This document shows positions 52,554 through 61,561 of a DNA stretch of 64,000 bases, piece by piece. The notes beneath the pieces were generated by a model, which searched no databases, was not told the DNA's origin, and was given only the letters and a program-made list of their open reading frames with translations. Numbering within the stretch: the first letter of the stretch is position 1; each line of letters begins with the position of its first letter. The stretch spans positions 264,734 through 328,733 of the forward strand of contig JBMOLU010000013.1 of assembly GCA_049325275.1 (NCBI GenBank), in the 5' to 3' direction. A program made the position numbers and the translations under genes. The stretch is from CAIQJJ01 sp049325275 (GTDB taxonomy: Bacteria; Chloroflexota; Anaerolineae; Anaerolineales; UBA4823).

Positions 52554-53279
52554 ATGATGAGCAGACGCCGTAGCCCGGGCCTGAACGACAAACACCGCAA
52601 GGTACTGGCGGTGATGGACCAGTTCCAGCAGGCCAATGGCTACCCCCCATCCATTCGTGAAATCAAGGACGCCGCAGGGATGTCATCCACATCGGTGGTC
52701 AATTACTACCTTAACCAGTTGGCTGAAATGGGCTACATCCAGCGCGACCAACATGTCTCGCGCGGCACACGCATTACGAATCCATCCACCGCCGCACCGG
52801 CCGCAGCCAGGCAGGCCGCCCAGAGTTTGCGCCAGGCCGTCGATGACATGTTGCACGTACCGGTGGTTGGCCGTATCTTTGCCAGCAACCCCGTGCCCGT
52901 GCCCGCTTCCGACTTCAACTACATGGACTCGGAACACATGATCGACGTCGCCCGCAGCATGTTGCCGGCGCGCGAGAAAGGCGATGGCCTGTTCGCCCTG
53001 GAAGTAGCCGGGGACTCGATGATCGATGCCATGATCAACGAGGGCGACATCGTCATCATGCGCCCCACGCGCGACGCCCGTAACGGCGAAATGGTCGCCG
53101 TGTGGTTGGACGACCGCGACGAAACGACACTCAAGTATTTCTACCGTGAGAACGGCCGCATTCGCCTACAACCGGCAAACCCTCTGATGAAGCCAATTTA
53201 CGTCGACAATCCCGCCGCCGTACAAATCCAGGGAAAAGTAGTCATGGTGGTGCGCCGTGTAGAAACGATGGTTGGATAA
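52554..53279 (+). CDS. lexA: SOS repressor LexA
   Basis: A 241-residue repressor. The winged-helix DNA-binding domain is at about 10-72 (NDKHRKVLAVMDQFQQANGYPPSIREIKDAAGMSSTSVVNYYLNQL), then a linker and the S24 peptidase-like domain. Catalytic Ser155 is in AGDSMIDAMI and Lys194 in ETTLKYFYRE. The self-cleavage site appears to be Ala110-Ser111 (GRIFASNPVP) instead of the usual Ala-Gly. Strong ribosome site (AAGGAG). The GAAC-N4-GTTC box in its promoter agrees with autoregulation. Divergent from crtI. Confidence 0.95.
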   Translation: MMSRRRSPGLNDKHRKVLAVMDQFQQANGYPPSIREIKDAAGMSSTSVVNYYLNQLAEMGYIQRDQHVSRGTRITNPSTAAPAAARQAAQSLRQAVDDMLHVPVVGRIFASNPVPVPASDFNYMDSEHMIDVARSMLPAREKGDGLFALEVAGDSMIDAMINEGDIVIMRPTRDARNGEMVAVWLDDRDETTLKYFYRENGRIRLQPANPLMKPIYVDNPAAVQIQGKVVMVVRRVETMVG

Positions 53280-53297
53280 AAACAGGACATCCGCAGG

Positions 53298-53348
53298 TTA
53301 CCAAACGGACCGGGCAGGCGCGAGGCGCCTGCCCGGTCCGTTTGGTAA
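53298..53348. terminator. 24-bp perfect hairpin between lexA and the dehydrogenase gene
   Basis: The 24-nt arms 53298-53321 and 53325-53348 are exactly complementary, with a 3-nt loop (GAG). They begin TTACCAAACGG and end CCGTTTGGTAA. It lies between two converging genes and lacks a T-run. It is a bidirectional terminator or a palindromic element. Confidence 0.7.
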
Positions 53349-53407
53349 TCTCACGTAGCGCAGCACGAGAGGCAGGCCCCTTTTTGACTACACGCCAGAG
53401 AAGGGAA

Positions 53408-54571
53408 TTACATAGCCGCCGAAAGGATGTCGGCCAACTCGTCTTGCGTCAAGGCGACCGGGTTGGCTTTCATGCTGCTGGCCTGGGCTGCCCGCTCCAC
53501 GGCCACCGGAATGTCTTCGGCCCGCAAACCATGGGCCGACAGCGGCGCTACGCCCAGGTCGGCGCAGAAGGCACCCAGCCAGGCCGCGCCGTCTTCGGCG
53601 CGGGCCTGAGGACGCCCCGTGAGCAGGGCAGCGACCTCGGCGTAGCGCGCCAGCGAGGGGTGCTCCGGCTGGCGGCTCTGCAGGGCATGCACGTTCGCCC
53701 GAACCACAAACGGCAGCAGCCGGGCGCACAAGGCGCCGTGCGGGGCGGCCAACATACCGCCCAACGGCCCAGCGAAGCCATGCACCGCCCCCAGGCCGGC
53801 ATTCGCCAGCGCCAGCCCACCGAACAGGCTAACCAAGGCCATATCCTGGCGCGCCGCCGGATCAGGCGAAGCCCCGCAGACGAGCGGCAGGGCGTGCGCC
53901 GCACGCCCGATGGCATCCCGGCACAGGGCGTCCGTAAGCGGGTTAGCACGCCCCGAAACGAACGGCTCGATTACTTGCGTCAGTGCGTCCAGGCCGGCAT
54001 TCAATGTCACGGCGCGCGGCAGCGTATAGGTCAACTCGGCATCCACGATCGCCAGGCGCGGCAGCATCAACGGGCTGCGCAGACTGACCTTGACACGCGA
54101 GCCATCGGGGGCTTGCGCACCGATCACGGCGTTACGCGTAACCTCAGCCCCCGTCCCGGCGGTTGTCGGAACCGCGATAAAGGGCAAGCCCGGGTTTTGC
54201 AACGGGCAACCGTGCCCGACGATTTCCAGATAGTCGAACAAATCGCCAGGATTGGTCGACAGGGCGGCGATAGCTTTCCCGGTATCGATTGCGCTGCCGC
54301 CACCGAGTGCAATCACCAGATCGCAACCGGCAGTGCGAGCCTGCTCGACGCCTTGAAGGATGCCGTCGACCGTTGGCTCACCGGCTACCGGCCAGATGGT
54401 GGCATCCACACCATGAGCGTCCAACGCACCCATCAAAGGGACCGCCCGCGCCGGATCGATGCCGAGGGCCAGCAGGGCGCGGCGCCCCAGGGTTGCCGCC
54501 TGAGGCGCTGCCTGCGCCAGTGTGCCCACCCCAAACACAACCCGCGTGGCAGTAGCGAATTCAAAATTCAT
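53408..54571 (-). CDS. Iron-containing alcohol dehydrogenase
   Basis: A 387-residue group III (Fe-ADH) dehydrogenase. Visible: the NAD motif VIALGGGSAIDTGKAIA, the PTTAGTGAEVTRNAV segment, and the metal-ligand region with His residues GAVHGFAGPLGGMLAAPHGALCARLLP. It reduces or oxidises an alcohol, aldehyde or maleylacetate-like substrate with NAD(P). The ATG at 54571 is chosen because it gives the usual N-terminus (MNFEFATATRVVFG); 54577 and 54589 are alternatives. Downstream of, and likely co-transcribed with, the small monooxygenase gene. Confidence 0.9.
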   Translation of the reverse strand: MNFEFATATRVVFGVGTLAQAAPQAATLGRRALLALGIDPARAVPLMGALDAHGVDATIWPVAGEPTVDGILQGVEQARTAGCDLVIALGGGSAIDTGKAIAALSTNPGDLFDYLEIVGHGCPLQNPGLPFIAVPTTAGTGAEVTRNAVIGAQAPDGSRVKVSLRSPLMLPRLAIVDAELTYTLPRAVTLNAGLDALTQVIEPFVSGRANPLTDALCRDAIGRAAHALPLVCGASPDPAARQDMALVSLFGGLALANAGLGAVHGFAGPLGGMLAAPHGALCARLLPFVVRANVHALQSRQPEHPSLARYAEVAALLTGRPQARAEDGAAWLGAFCADLGVAPLSAHGLRAEDIPVAVERAAQASSMKANPVALTQDELADILSAAM

Positions 54572-54582
54572 CACCATACCCG

Positions 54583-54888
54583 TCACCAATCCACATCGGC
54601 AGGGAAAAGGCTGGCGTAGTGGACTCCCAAGCGCGGTTCGGCCATCATATCAGCGACCGTGTCACGCCAACGGGCATAGTGAGCGGTTTGTTTATGGCGC
54701 GCGGGAGCTTCGGCGTCTCGGTAGACCTCCACCAACGTAAAACGCGCCGGATCGCTGCTTTGTTGCAGCACATCGAAGCGAGCCACACCGGCTTCCTGGA
54801 CGCTGTTTTGGGCGTTTTCCATCGTTGCGGCCCTGAAGGCCTCGATGTGTTCGGGTTTGACGTGAACGTGAACCAACGTAACGAGCAT
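54583..54888 (-). CDS. Antibiotic biosynthesis monooxygenase (ABM) family protein
   Basis: A 101-residue single-domain protein with the ABM ferredoxin-like fold: MLVTLVHVHVKPEHIEAFRAATMENAQNSVQEAGVARFDVLQQSSDPARFTLVEVYRD...HKQTAHYARWRDTVADMM. Relatives include quinol monooxygenases (YgiN) and the autoinducer-2 enzyme LsrG. The ATG at 54888 has GGAGG seven bases upstream; the longer reading frame is rejected. It is the first gene of a two-gene unit with the iron dehydrogenase. Confidence 0.85.
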   Translation of the reverse strand: MLVTLVHVHVKPEHIEAFRAATMENAQNSVQEAGVARFDVLQQSSDPARFTLVEVYRDAEAPARHKQTAHYARWRDTVADMMAEPRLGVHYASLFPADVDW

Positions 54889-55057
54889 GATAAAGTCCTC
54901 CGGCTTGTGTTTTGAAATTGCAATTGCGATAGACTCTTCCAATTTGGGGAATCTTGCTAAGAAAGCAAACAATGCAGATAGTATAAGAAAAGGGTTAACC
55001 AACAATCCCAATCATAACCAATAGAGAGAAATTGCGCCACCAGTTTTCAACTCCCGG

Positions 55058-55086
55058 TTGACAAGCTGTTTCTTTCTTGCTATACT
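55058..55086 (+). promoter_or_regulatory. Promoter of the LacI-type regulator gene
   Basis: A perfect TTGACA (55058-55063), 17 bp, and TATACT (55081-55086). The operator palindrome at 55092-55111 lies at the predicted transcription start. Confidence 0.88.
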
Positions 55087-55091
55087 GTGAA

Positions 55092-55111
55092 AGTCCTTTC
55101 ATGAAAGGACT
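55092..55111 (+). promoter_or_regulatory. 20-bp palindromic operator
   Basis: AGTCCTTTCATGAAAGGACT is a perfect 20-bp palindrome placed right after the -10 box, the usual site of a LacI-family autorepressor. I saw no second copy in front of the transporter genes. Confidence 0.82.
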
Positions 55112-55160
55112 AACAAGAAATTATTTCATCCTCTATTACAAAACTCACAGACACTTCCTC

Positions 55161-56171
55161 ATGACGCCTGCGAAAGAAAACCAGCCTACCATCTATGATG
55201 TAGCAAAGTTATCTGGGCTAAGTATTTCTACGATTTCGCGGGTGCTCAACGCCCCTCAAAAGGTCAGTGAAGCGACGCGGGCCAAGGTGATGGCCGCAAT
55301 CGATCAACTCCAGTATACCCCACAAGCTGAAGCCCGCGCCCGTGCATTGCAGAATACCAGACGGATCGGCATTATCACCCCCTTTTTTACGTCGCCATCC
55401 GTCGTTCAACGCCTACGCGGGATCGATGCCGCCCTGGCCGATCATCGCTACGAGTTGATTATTTATACGGTCGACTCGGTCGAAAAGCTGGATATTTACC
55501 TGTCTACGCTGCCGATCACCGGGAACCTGGACGGCCTGGTGATTATTTCCTTGCCTTACCGCGAAGAAGCCGCCGAAAGGCTGGTTCGCTCCCACTTGGA
55601 AACGGTCTCCATCGAATACACTTACCCGAGCTTCAGCAGCGTTTTGATCAACGACGTACTGGGAGGCAGGCTGGCAGGCCGGTATCTTGCCTCACAAGGA
55701 CACCAACGCGTGGGCATGATCGGAGATGTGAACCCGCCGGAATATGCCATCCGGCCGGTGGTCGATCGCCTACAAGGGCTGCGTGAAGGGTTGGAAGAGT
55801 TCAACATTATCCTGGAAAATCGCTATGTTTGCTCGGCATCGTTTCTTCAGGAGCCTACACGCCGAAGCGCCCGCCAGTTATTGAGTATGCCTGACAGACC
55901 AACGGCCATTTTTGCCGCCGCCGATATTCAGGCAATCATGACCATTCGTGTGGCCCGAGAAATGGGACTGCGTGTCCCCGAAGACGTGGCCGTTATCGGT
56001 TTCGACGATTTGGATATTGCCGACGACATCGGCCTAACCACCATCCGCCAGCCACTGGATGATTCAGGGCGCCTGGCAGCCGAACTATTGCTGTCCCGTC
56101 TGGACGAACCGGAACGCCCTGTTCAGCACGTGCAGCTCCCCCTCTCGCTGATCGTTCGAGAGACAGCCTGA
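55161..56171 (+). CDS. LacI family transcriptional regulator
   Basis: A 336-residue repressor. The N-terminal helix-turn-helix reads TIYDVAKLSGLSISTISRVLNAPQKVSEATRAKVMAAI, with the hinge helix behind it. The periplasmic-binding-like core follows (RIGIITPFFTSPSVVQRLRGIDAAL ... VAVIGFDDLDIADDIGLTTIRQP). The effector is likely the sugar taken up by the adjacent transporter. The ATG at 55161 has no clear ribosome site; the frame is open to 55077 but that start precedes the operator. Confidence 0.93.
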   Translation: MTPAKENQPTIYDVAKLSGLSISTISRVLNAPQKVSEATRAKVMAAIDQLQYTPQAEARARALQNTRRIGIITPFFTSPSVVQRLRGIDAALADHRYELIIYTVDSVEKLDIYLSTLPITGNLDGLVIISLPYREEAAERLVRSHLETVSIEYTYPSFSSVLINDVLGGRLAGRYLASQGHQRVGMIGDVNPPEYAIRPVVDRLQGLREGLEEFNIILENRYVCSASFLQEPTRRSARQLLSMPDRPTAIFAAADIQAIMTIRVAREMGLRVPEDVAVIGFDDLDIADDIGLTTIRQPLDDSGRLAAELLLSRLDEPERPVQHVQLPLSLIVRETA

Positions 56172-56292
56172 AGAACTGGAAGCTGCACCACAACTTTTAC
56201 CAGGAGGTGCCGAAGCCAAAAGAAAACTCACAGGAATCCCCATCGTAGCTTTTGAACAAACTTTCAATCGGACGAATTAAGGAGCAAGAGAA

Positions 56293-59031
56293 ATGTTGAA
56301 GAAACAATTATGGACAATCGTTTCAATCTTGGTTGTCCTTTCCATGACGCTGGCCGCCTGTGCCCAGCCGACTGCAACCGCAGTACCCACCGAAGCAGCC
56401 ACCGAAGCGCCCGCCGCTACGGAAGCCCCTGCTGCGACTGAAGCGCCCGCAGCCACTGAGGCCCCGGCCACCACGACCGAAGGCGACTATGGCAAGGTTG
56501 GTGCCGAACTGGTCGATGCCTTCGCCGGCAAGTACAGCGGCACGGTGGTGACGATGGAAGGCCCGTTCACCGACAACGATGCGGTGAAGTTCGAGGAATC
56601 GATCAAGGCCTTCGAAGAAGCGACCGGCATCGATATCCAGTACACCGGTTCGAAGGAATTCGAAGCGGCGATCACGATCAAGGTCGACGGCGGCAACCCG
56701 CCCGACATCGTGGACTTCCCGCAGCCCGGCCTGCTGGCCAATATGGTCAAGAAGGGCCAGGTGATCGACCTGAGCACCGTCATCGACCCGGCGTGGATCG
56801 AAGCCAACTACAGCGACGCCTGGCAAGAGCTGGGCACGATGGAAGGCCCCGATGGCCCCATCACCGCCGGTATCTGGGCACGCGCCAACGGCAAGAGCCT
56901 GGTCTTCTACCCGAAGGCCGAGTTCGATGCCGCCGGATACGAAGTCCCCGAGACCTGGGACGAACTGATGGCCCTCACCCAGCAGATCGCCGATGACGGC
57001 GACACCGCCTGGTGTGTGGGTATCGAGTCGGGTGCAGCCACCGGCTGGACGATGACCGACTGGATGGAAGAGACCATGCTGCGCACCACTTCGCTCGAGA
57101 ACTACGACAAGTGGATCACCGGCGAGCTCAAGTTCGACTCCCCCGAAGTCCGCAAGGCCCTCGGCTACGTCACCGACATCTGGTTCAACGACGCCTACGT
57201 CTACGGCGGCCGTGCCGCTATCGCCACCACCGCCTTCGGCGACGCCCCCAAGCCCATGTTCGAAAAGCCGCCCAAGTGCTGGCTGCACAAGCAGGGCAAC
57301 TTCATCACATCCTTCTTCCCCGAAGGCCTCGAAGCTGGCGTAGACTACGACCTCTTCTACCTGCCCCCCATCGATGAAGCCTACGGCAAGCCCGTCCTCG
57401 GCGCTGGCGACATCTACGCCATGTTCAACGACCGCCCCGAAGTCCGCGCCGCCATCCAGTACTTCTCGATGGGCGAATCGGTCAAGGGTTGGGTCATCGC
57501 CGGCGGCGCAATCTCGCCCCACAAAGACTCCAGCCTCGACTGGTACCAGGACCCCGTCAGCCGCAAGGTCGCCGAGATCATCCAGAACGCCACCTCCTTC
57601 CGCTTCGACGCATCTGACCTGATGCCCGGCGCAGTCGGCGCAGGCTCCTTCTGGAAAGAAATGACCTCCTTCGTCTCCGGCTCTACCGACGAAGACACCG
57701 CCCTCCAGAACATCGACGCCTCCTGGCCGGCCAGTTCCGAAGCCAAACCCACTGAGGCCCCGGCCACCACGACCGAAGGCGACTATGGCAAGGTTGGTGC
57801 CGAACTGGTCGATGCCTTCGCCGGCAAGTACAGCGGCACGGTGGTGACGATGGAAGGCCCGTTCACCGACAACGATGCGGTGAAGTTCGAGGAATCGATC
57901 AAGGCCTTCGAAGAAGCGACCGGCATCGATATCCAGTACACCGGTTCGAAGGAATTCGAAGCGGCGATCACGATCAAGGTCGACGGCGGCAACCCGCCCG
58001 ACATCGTGGACTTCCCGCAGCCCGGCCTGCTGGCCAATATGGTCAAGAAGGGCCAGGTGATCGACCTGAGCACCGTCATCGACCCGGCGTGGATCGAAGC
58101 CAACTACAGCGACGCCTGGCAAGAGCTGGGCACGATGGAAGGCCCCGATGGCCCCATCACCGCCGGTATCTGGGCACGCGCCAACGGCAAGAGCCTGGTC
58201 TTCTACCCGAAGGCCGAGTTCGATGCCGCCGGATACGAAGTCCCCGAGACCTGGGACGAACTGATGGCCCTCACCCAGCAGATCGCCGATGACGGCGACA
58301 CCGCCTGGTGTGTGGGTATCGAGTCGGGTGCAGCCACCGGCTGGACGATGACCGACTGGATGGAAGAGACCATGCTGCGCACCACTTCGCTCGAGAACTA
58401 CGACAAGTGGATCACCGGCGAGCTCAAGTTCGACTCCCCCGAAGTCCGCAAGGCCCTCGGCTACGTCACCGACATCTGGTTCAACGACGCCTACGTCTAC
58501 GGCGGCCGTGCCGCTATCGCCACCACCGCCTTCGGCGACGCCCCCAAGCCCATGTTCGAAAAGCCGCCCAAGTGCTGGCTGCACAAGCAGGGCAACTTCA
58601 TCACATCCTTCTTCCCCGAAGGCCTCGAAGCTGGCGTAGACTACGACCTCTTCTACCTGCCCCCCATCGATGAAGCCTACGGCAAGCCCGTCCTCGGCGC
58701 TGGCGACATCTACGCCATGTTCAACGACCGCCCCGAAGTCCGCGCCGCCATCCAGTACTTCTCGATGGGCGAATCGGTCAAGGGTTGGGTCATCGCCGGC
58801 GGCGCAATCTCGCCCCACAAAGACTCCAGCCTCGACTGGTACCAGGACCCCGTCAGCCGCAAGGTCGCCGAGATCATCCAGAACGCCACCTCCTTCCGCT
58901 TCGACGCATCTGACCTGATGCCCGGCGCAGTCGGCGCAGGCTCCTTCTGGAAAGAAATGACCTCCTTCGTCTCCGGCTCTACCGACGAAGACACCGCCCT
59001 CCAGAACATCGACGCCTCCTGGCCGAAGTAG
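56293..59031 (+). CDS. Tandem-duplicated sugar-binding lipoprotein of an ABC transporter
   Basis: A 912-residue lipoprotein with lipobox LAAC and a TEAPA-repeat linker. Two family-1 solute-binding domains (residues about 62-479 and 494-912) follow, each starting GDYGKVGAELVDAFAGKYSGTVVTMEGPF. At the DNA level 56453-57729 and 57749-59025 are apparently identical, 1296 bp apart (432 codons), so the frame continues from one copy into the next through a 19-bp joint. Normal binding proteins have one domain of about 430 residues. Either a very recent duplication gave a two-domain receptor, or the assembly repeats one copy. Ribosome site AAGGAG. It supplies the permeases at 59271 and 60389. Confidence 0.88.
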   Translation: MLKKQLWTIVSILVVLSMTLAACAQPTATAVPTEAATEAPAATEAPAATEAPAATEAPATTTEGDYGKVGAELVDAFAGKYSGTVVTMEGPFTDNDAVKFEESIKAFEEATGIDIQYTGSKEFEAAITIKVDGGNPPDIVDFPQPGLLANMVKKGQVIDLSTVIDPAWIEANYSDAWQELGTMEGPDGPITAGIWARANGKSLVFYPKAEFDAAGYEVPETWDELMALTQQIADDGDTAWCVGIESGAATGWTMTDWMEETMLRTTSLENYDKWITGELKFDSPEVRKALGYVTDIWFNDAYVYGGRAAIATTAFGDAPKPMFEKPPKCWLHKQGNFITSFFPEGLEAGVDYDLFYLPPIDEAYGKPVLGAGDIYAMFNDRPEVRAAIQYFSMGESVKGWVIAGGAISPHKDSSLDWYQDPVSRKVAEIIQNATSFRFDASDLMPGAVGAGSFWKEMTSFVSGSTDEDTALQNIDASWPASSEAKPTEAPATTTEGDYGKVGAELVDAFAGKYSGTVVTMEGPFTDNDAVKFEESIKAFEEATGIDIQYTGSKEFEAAITIKVDGGNPPDIVDFPQPGLLANMVKKGQVIDLSTVIDPAWIEANYSDAWQELGTMEGPDGPITAGIWARANGKSLVFYPKAEFDAAGYEVPETWDELMALTQQIADDGDTAWCVGIESGAATGWTMTDWMEETMLRTTSLENYDKWITGELKFDSPEVRKALGYVTDIWFNDAYVYGGRAAIATTAFGDAPKPMFEKPPKCWLHKQGNFITSFFPEGLEAGVDYDLFYLPPIDEAYGKPVLGAGDIYAMFNDRPEVRAAIQYFSMGESVKGWVIAGGAISPHKDSSLDWYQDPVSRKVAEIIQNATSFRFDASDLMPGAVGAGSFWKEMTSFVSGSTDEDTALQNIDASWPK
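56453..59025 (+). repeat. 1277-bp in-frame direct duplication
   Basis: Units 56453-57729 and 57749-59025; no base difference was seen where the two were compared. They are joined by a 19-bp stretch (57730-57748) not found elsewhere in the gene. Confidence 0.92.
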
Positions 59032-59081
59032 ATAGAGGACCGGTAAACGCTCTGCTTTGAGCGCGAATTCAGTATAAAATA

Positions 59082-59123
59082 GGATGAGCAGGATATTCAT
59101 ATCGCTTGAGTACCTGCTCATCC
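59082..59123 (+). promoter_or_regulatory. 11-bp hairpin between binding-protein and permease genes
   Basis: GGATGAGCAGG (59082-59092) pairs exactly with CCTGCTCATCC (59113-59123) and has no T-run. Such hairpins often protect the mRNA of the binding protein and lower permease expression. The rest of 59124-59270 has no gene I can support. Confidence 0.6.
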
Positions 59124-59270
59124 GCTTCCAAGAAGGTTTATTTTTCAAGTCATGGCGAGATAGCTGGCAATCTCGTTGCACAGTCGAGAAGTGACCCGTC
59201 ACACCATTCGCCAATCGGCGCCCGGTTTCTTTCAAAAACTGCCAGCCCAGCCTGAAAACAGGAGGTTGAT

Positions 59271-60389
59271 ATGCAAAAAGTTCCAAGCCAGCCCCCCCCC
59301 ACCGGGATCGCGGTCTGGTTGGCCGCCAACGTGGGCCGTCTCTTGATCTCGTTGTTTGTCCCTGTGATCACCTTTATCGTCTTGTGGCAGGGATTTGTCT
59401 TCTTGAAAAGCAACCAGGCCCCCCAAGTCGTTATGGTTGCGGTGGCAATCGCGTGGGGCGTCGGCGGTGTGGCGGCCTTGTATGTCGTGGCAAACTGGTT
59501 GGTCGAGCAACTCCCCAAGCAGTGGACACGGTTTTTGCAACCCTTCGTGTTTGTCGGGCCGGCCATCGCCATCCTGGCCTGGTACCTGGCCATTCCAACC
59601 ATCCGCACGTTCATCCTCAGCCTGAAAAATGAAACCAGCACGCAGTTTATCGGCCTGGGTAACTACGTTTTTGCCTTCACCGATCGCATCATGCTGAGCG
59701 CCTTCCGTAACAACCTCTTATGGATGGTATTTGGCACGTTTTTGTGCGTCACGCTCGGCCTGGTGATTGCCGTACTGGCGGACCGCAGCCGTTTCGAGAC
59801 CGTTTACAAGGCGATCATTTTCATGCCGATGGCCATCTCCTTCGTCGGCGCAGGTGTCATCTGGAAGTTTATGTACACCTACAAAGGGGAAGGTGTAGGC
59901 ATCCAGGAGATCGGCTTGCTCAACGCCATTGTGATCGCCCTGGGCGGCGATCCGCAGCCCTGGTTATCGATACCCCCCTGGAATAACTTCCTCCTCATTG
60001 CCATCATGGTCTGGCTTCAGACCGGATACGCCATGGTGGTGATCTCATCTGCTATCAAGGGGATTTCCGCCGAACTGCTCGAAGCCGCCCGCGTCGATGG
60101 CGCCAACGAGCTTCAGGTCTTTTTTAGCATTATCATCCCAACAATCCAGGGAACGCTGTTGACCGTTACGACGACCATCGTCATTTTCAGCCTGAAATTA
60201 TTCGACATCGTGCGCGTGATGACCGGCGGCAACAACGATACGAACGTCATCGCCAACGAATTCTACCTACAACGGTTTACTTACGGCAACCCGGGGCGCG
60301 CTTCGGCAATCGCCATTGTCTTGCTGGTTGCGGTGGTTCCGATCATGATTTATAACTTGCGGCAGTTCAATGAAAGGAAGGCGTTCTGA
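59271..60389 (+). CDS. ABC sugar transporter permease, MalF type
   Basis: A 372-residue inner-membrane permease of the carbohydrate CUT1 family. Two extra N-terminal helix segments (about 15-40 and 47-70) come before the usual six (starting FVFVGPAIAILAWYLAIPTIRTFI). The cytosolic coupling motif EAARVDGANELQVFFSIIIP (EAA loop) contacts the ATPase. It pairs with the permease encoded directly downstream, which it overlaps by 1 base. Ribosome site AGGAGG before the ATG. No ATPase gene is in the operon. Confidence 0.92.
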   Translation: MQKVPSQPPPTGIAVWLAANVGRLLISLFVPVITFIVLWQGFVFLKSNQAPQVVMVAVAIAWGVGGVAALYVVANWLVEQLPKQWTRFLQPFVFVGPAIAILAWYLAIPTIRTFILSLKNETSTQFIGLGNYVFAFTDRIMLSAFRNNLLWMVFGTFLCVTLGLVIAVLADRSRFETVYKAIIFMPMAISFVGAGVIWKFMYTYKGEGVGIQEIGLLNAIVIALGGDPQPWLSIPPWNNFLLIAIMVWLQTGYAMVVISSAIKGISAELLEAARVDGANELQVFFSIIIPTIQGTLLTVTTTIVIFSLKLFDIVRVMTGGNNDTNVIANEFYLQRFTYGNPGRASAIAIVLLVAVVPIMIYNLRQFNERKAF

Positions 60390-61498
60390 TGGCGACGAAA
60401 CCGGCTAGTTTTTCGCGGCAGAAAGTGGCATCCAGCGTCCTAATCAATGGTGTCTTGATCTTGATTTGCCTGGTATGGCTGCTCCCGACGTTGGGCGTCT
60501 TTATCACATCCTTCCGCAACAGCCAGGACATCTTCCGATCGGGCTGGTGGACGGTTTTCCCGCACCAATCCTACGAAAAAACAGGGGAAATCAAGCTGGA
60601 CGAATCCGTAGATGTCAACGGGCCGATCGAAGTCGAAGGTATCGTCAGTGATTTCACCAGCCTGCGAGAGGGAGTCGTGTTACCTGATGGGCGAAAGTTG
60701 CAGTGGTATGGTAACAAACGCACGCGCACCGTCGAAGTCTACGGTGAAGTCTGGAAGGGCTTCGACATCAACCTGACCCTCGATAATTACATCAACACCC
60801 TGAGCGGCAAGAAAATCCAGTACGTGGACGGTGAGGGAAACATCATCATCCGGCAAGGGAACAACCTGGGTGGCGCCTTCATCAACTCGATTGCCGTGGC
60901 AGTGCCGGCTACCATTATCCCGATTTTGATCGCTGCCTTCGCCGCTTACGGTTTCGCCTGGCTCGAATTTCCCGGGCGCAAGCTCTTGTTCTTGCTGGTA
61001 GTTGCCTTACTGGTCGTCCCGCTGCAAATTGCGCTGGTGCCTATCCTGCAAGACTACACCCGGCTCGATCTGAACGGCACCTTCCTGGCGATCTGGCTGG
61101 CTCATACCGGTTTCGGCCTGCCGTTGGCGATTTACCTGCTCTTCAACTACATCAGCCAACTACCGCGCGAAACGCTAGAAGCTGCGTTCATCGATGGGGC
61201 TTCCAACTTTACGATTTTCACCCAACTGATCCTGCCGCTTTCGATCCCTGCGCTGGCATCCTTCGCCATTTTCCAGTTCCTGTGGGTGTGGAACGATTAC
61301 CTGGTGGCACTGGTTTTCCTGGGCGATCAAAACCGTGTGGTCACCATGGCGCTGGCGGCCATCGTCGGCGAAAAGGGGCAGGACTGGCACCTGCTCACAT
61401 CGGGCGCTTTCATCAGCATGTTGCTGCCCCTGGCCGTGTTCTTCAGCCTACAACGTTACTTCGTGCGCGGGCTGCTGGCCGGCTCGGTCAAAGGATAA
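60389..61498 (+). CDS. ABC sugar transporter permease, MalG type, with outer insert
   Basis: A 369-residue permease, the second half of the CUT1 pair. The coupling motif is EAAFIDGASNFTIFTQLILPLS. MalG proteins are usually about 280 residues. Here an insert of about 90-100 residues (beginning WTVFPHQSYEKTGEIKLDESV and ending near YVDGEGNIIIRQGNN) lies between the first and second membrane helices. That segment should be outside the membrane and could contact the two-domain binding protein. Its start overlaps the preceding stop by one base (TGATG). Confidence 0.92.
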   Translation: MATKPASFSRQKVASSVLINGVLILICLVWLLPTLGVFITSFRNSQDIFRSGWWTVFPHQSYEKTGEIKLDESVDVNGPIEVEGIVSDFTSLREGVVLPDGRKLQWYGNKRTRTVEVYGEVWKGFDINLTLDNYINTLSGKKIQYVDGEGNIIIRQGNNLGGAFINSIAVAVPATIIPILIAAFAAYGFAWLEFPGRKLLFLLVVALLVVPLQIALVPILQDYTRLDLNGTFLAIWLAHTGFGLPLAIYLLFNYISQLPRETLEAAFIDGASNFTIFTQLILPLSIPALASFAIFQFLWVWNDYLVALVFLGDQNRVVTMALAAIVGEKGQDWHLLTSGAFISMLLPLAVFFSLQRYFVRGLLAGSVKG

Positions 61499-61523
61499 CG
61501 TTCAAGTTAAATCCCGTTTCAAA

Positions 61524-61558
61524 CAAACCCCAAAGGCCAGGCCCTGGGGTTTGTTTTT
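61524..61558 (+). terminator. Intrinsic terminator after the permease genes
   Basis: CAAACCCCA (61524-61532) pairs with TGGGGTTTG (61545-61553), followed by TTTTT. The T-run is part of the TTTTTATAG that flanks the next repeat. Confidence 0.85.
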
Positions 61559-61561
61559 ATA

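Noticed and set aside
56323..59286. 987-codon open frame on the minus strand
   Set aside because: It mirrors the GC-rich duplicated binding-protein gene in the opposite strand; no family resemblance, and it repeats in exact step with the duplication.
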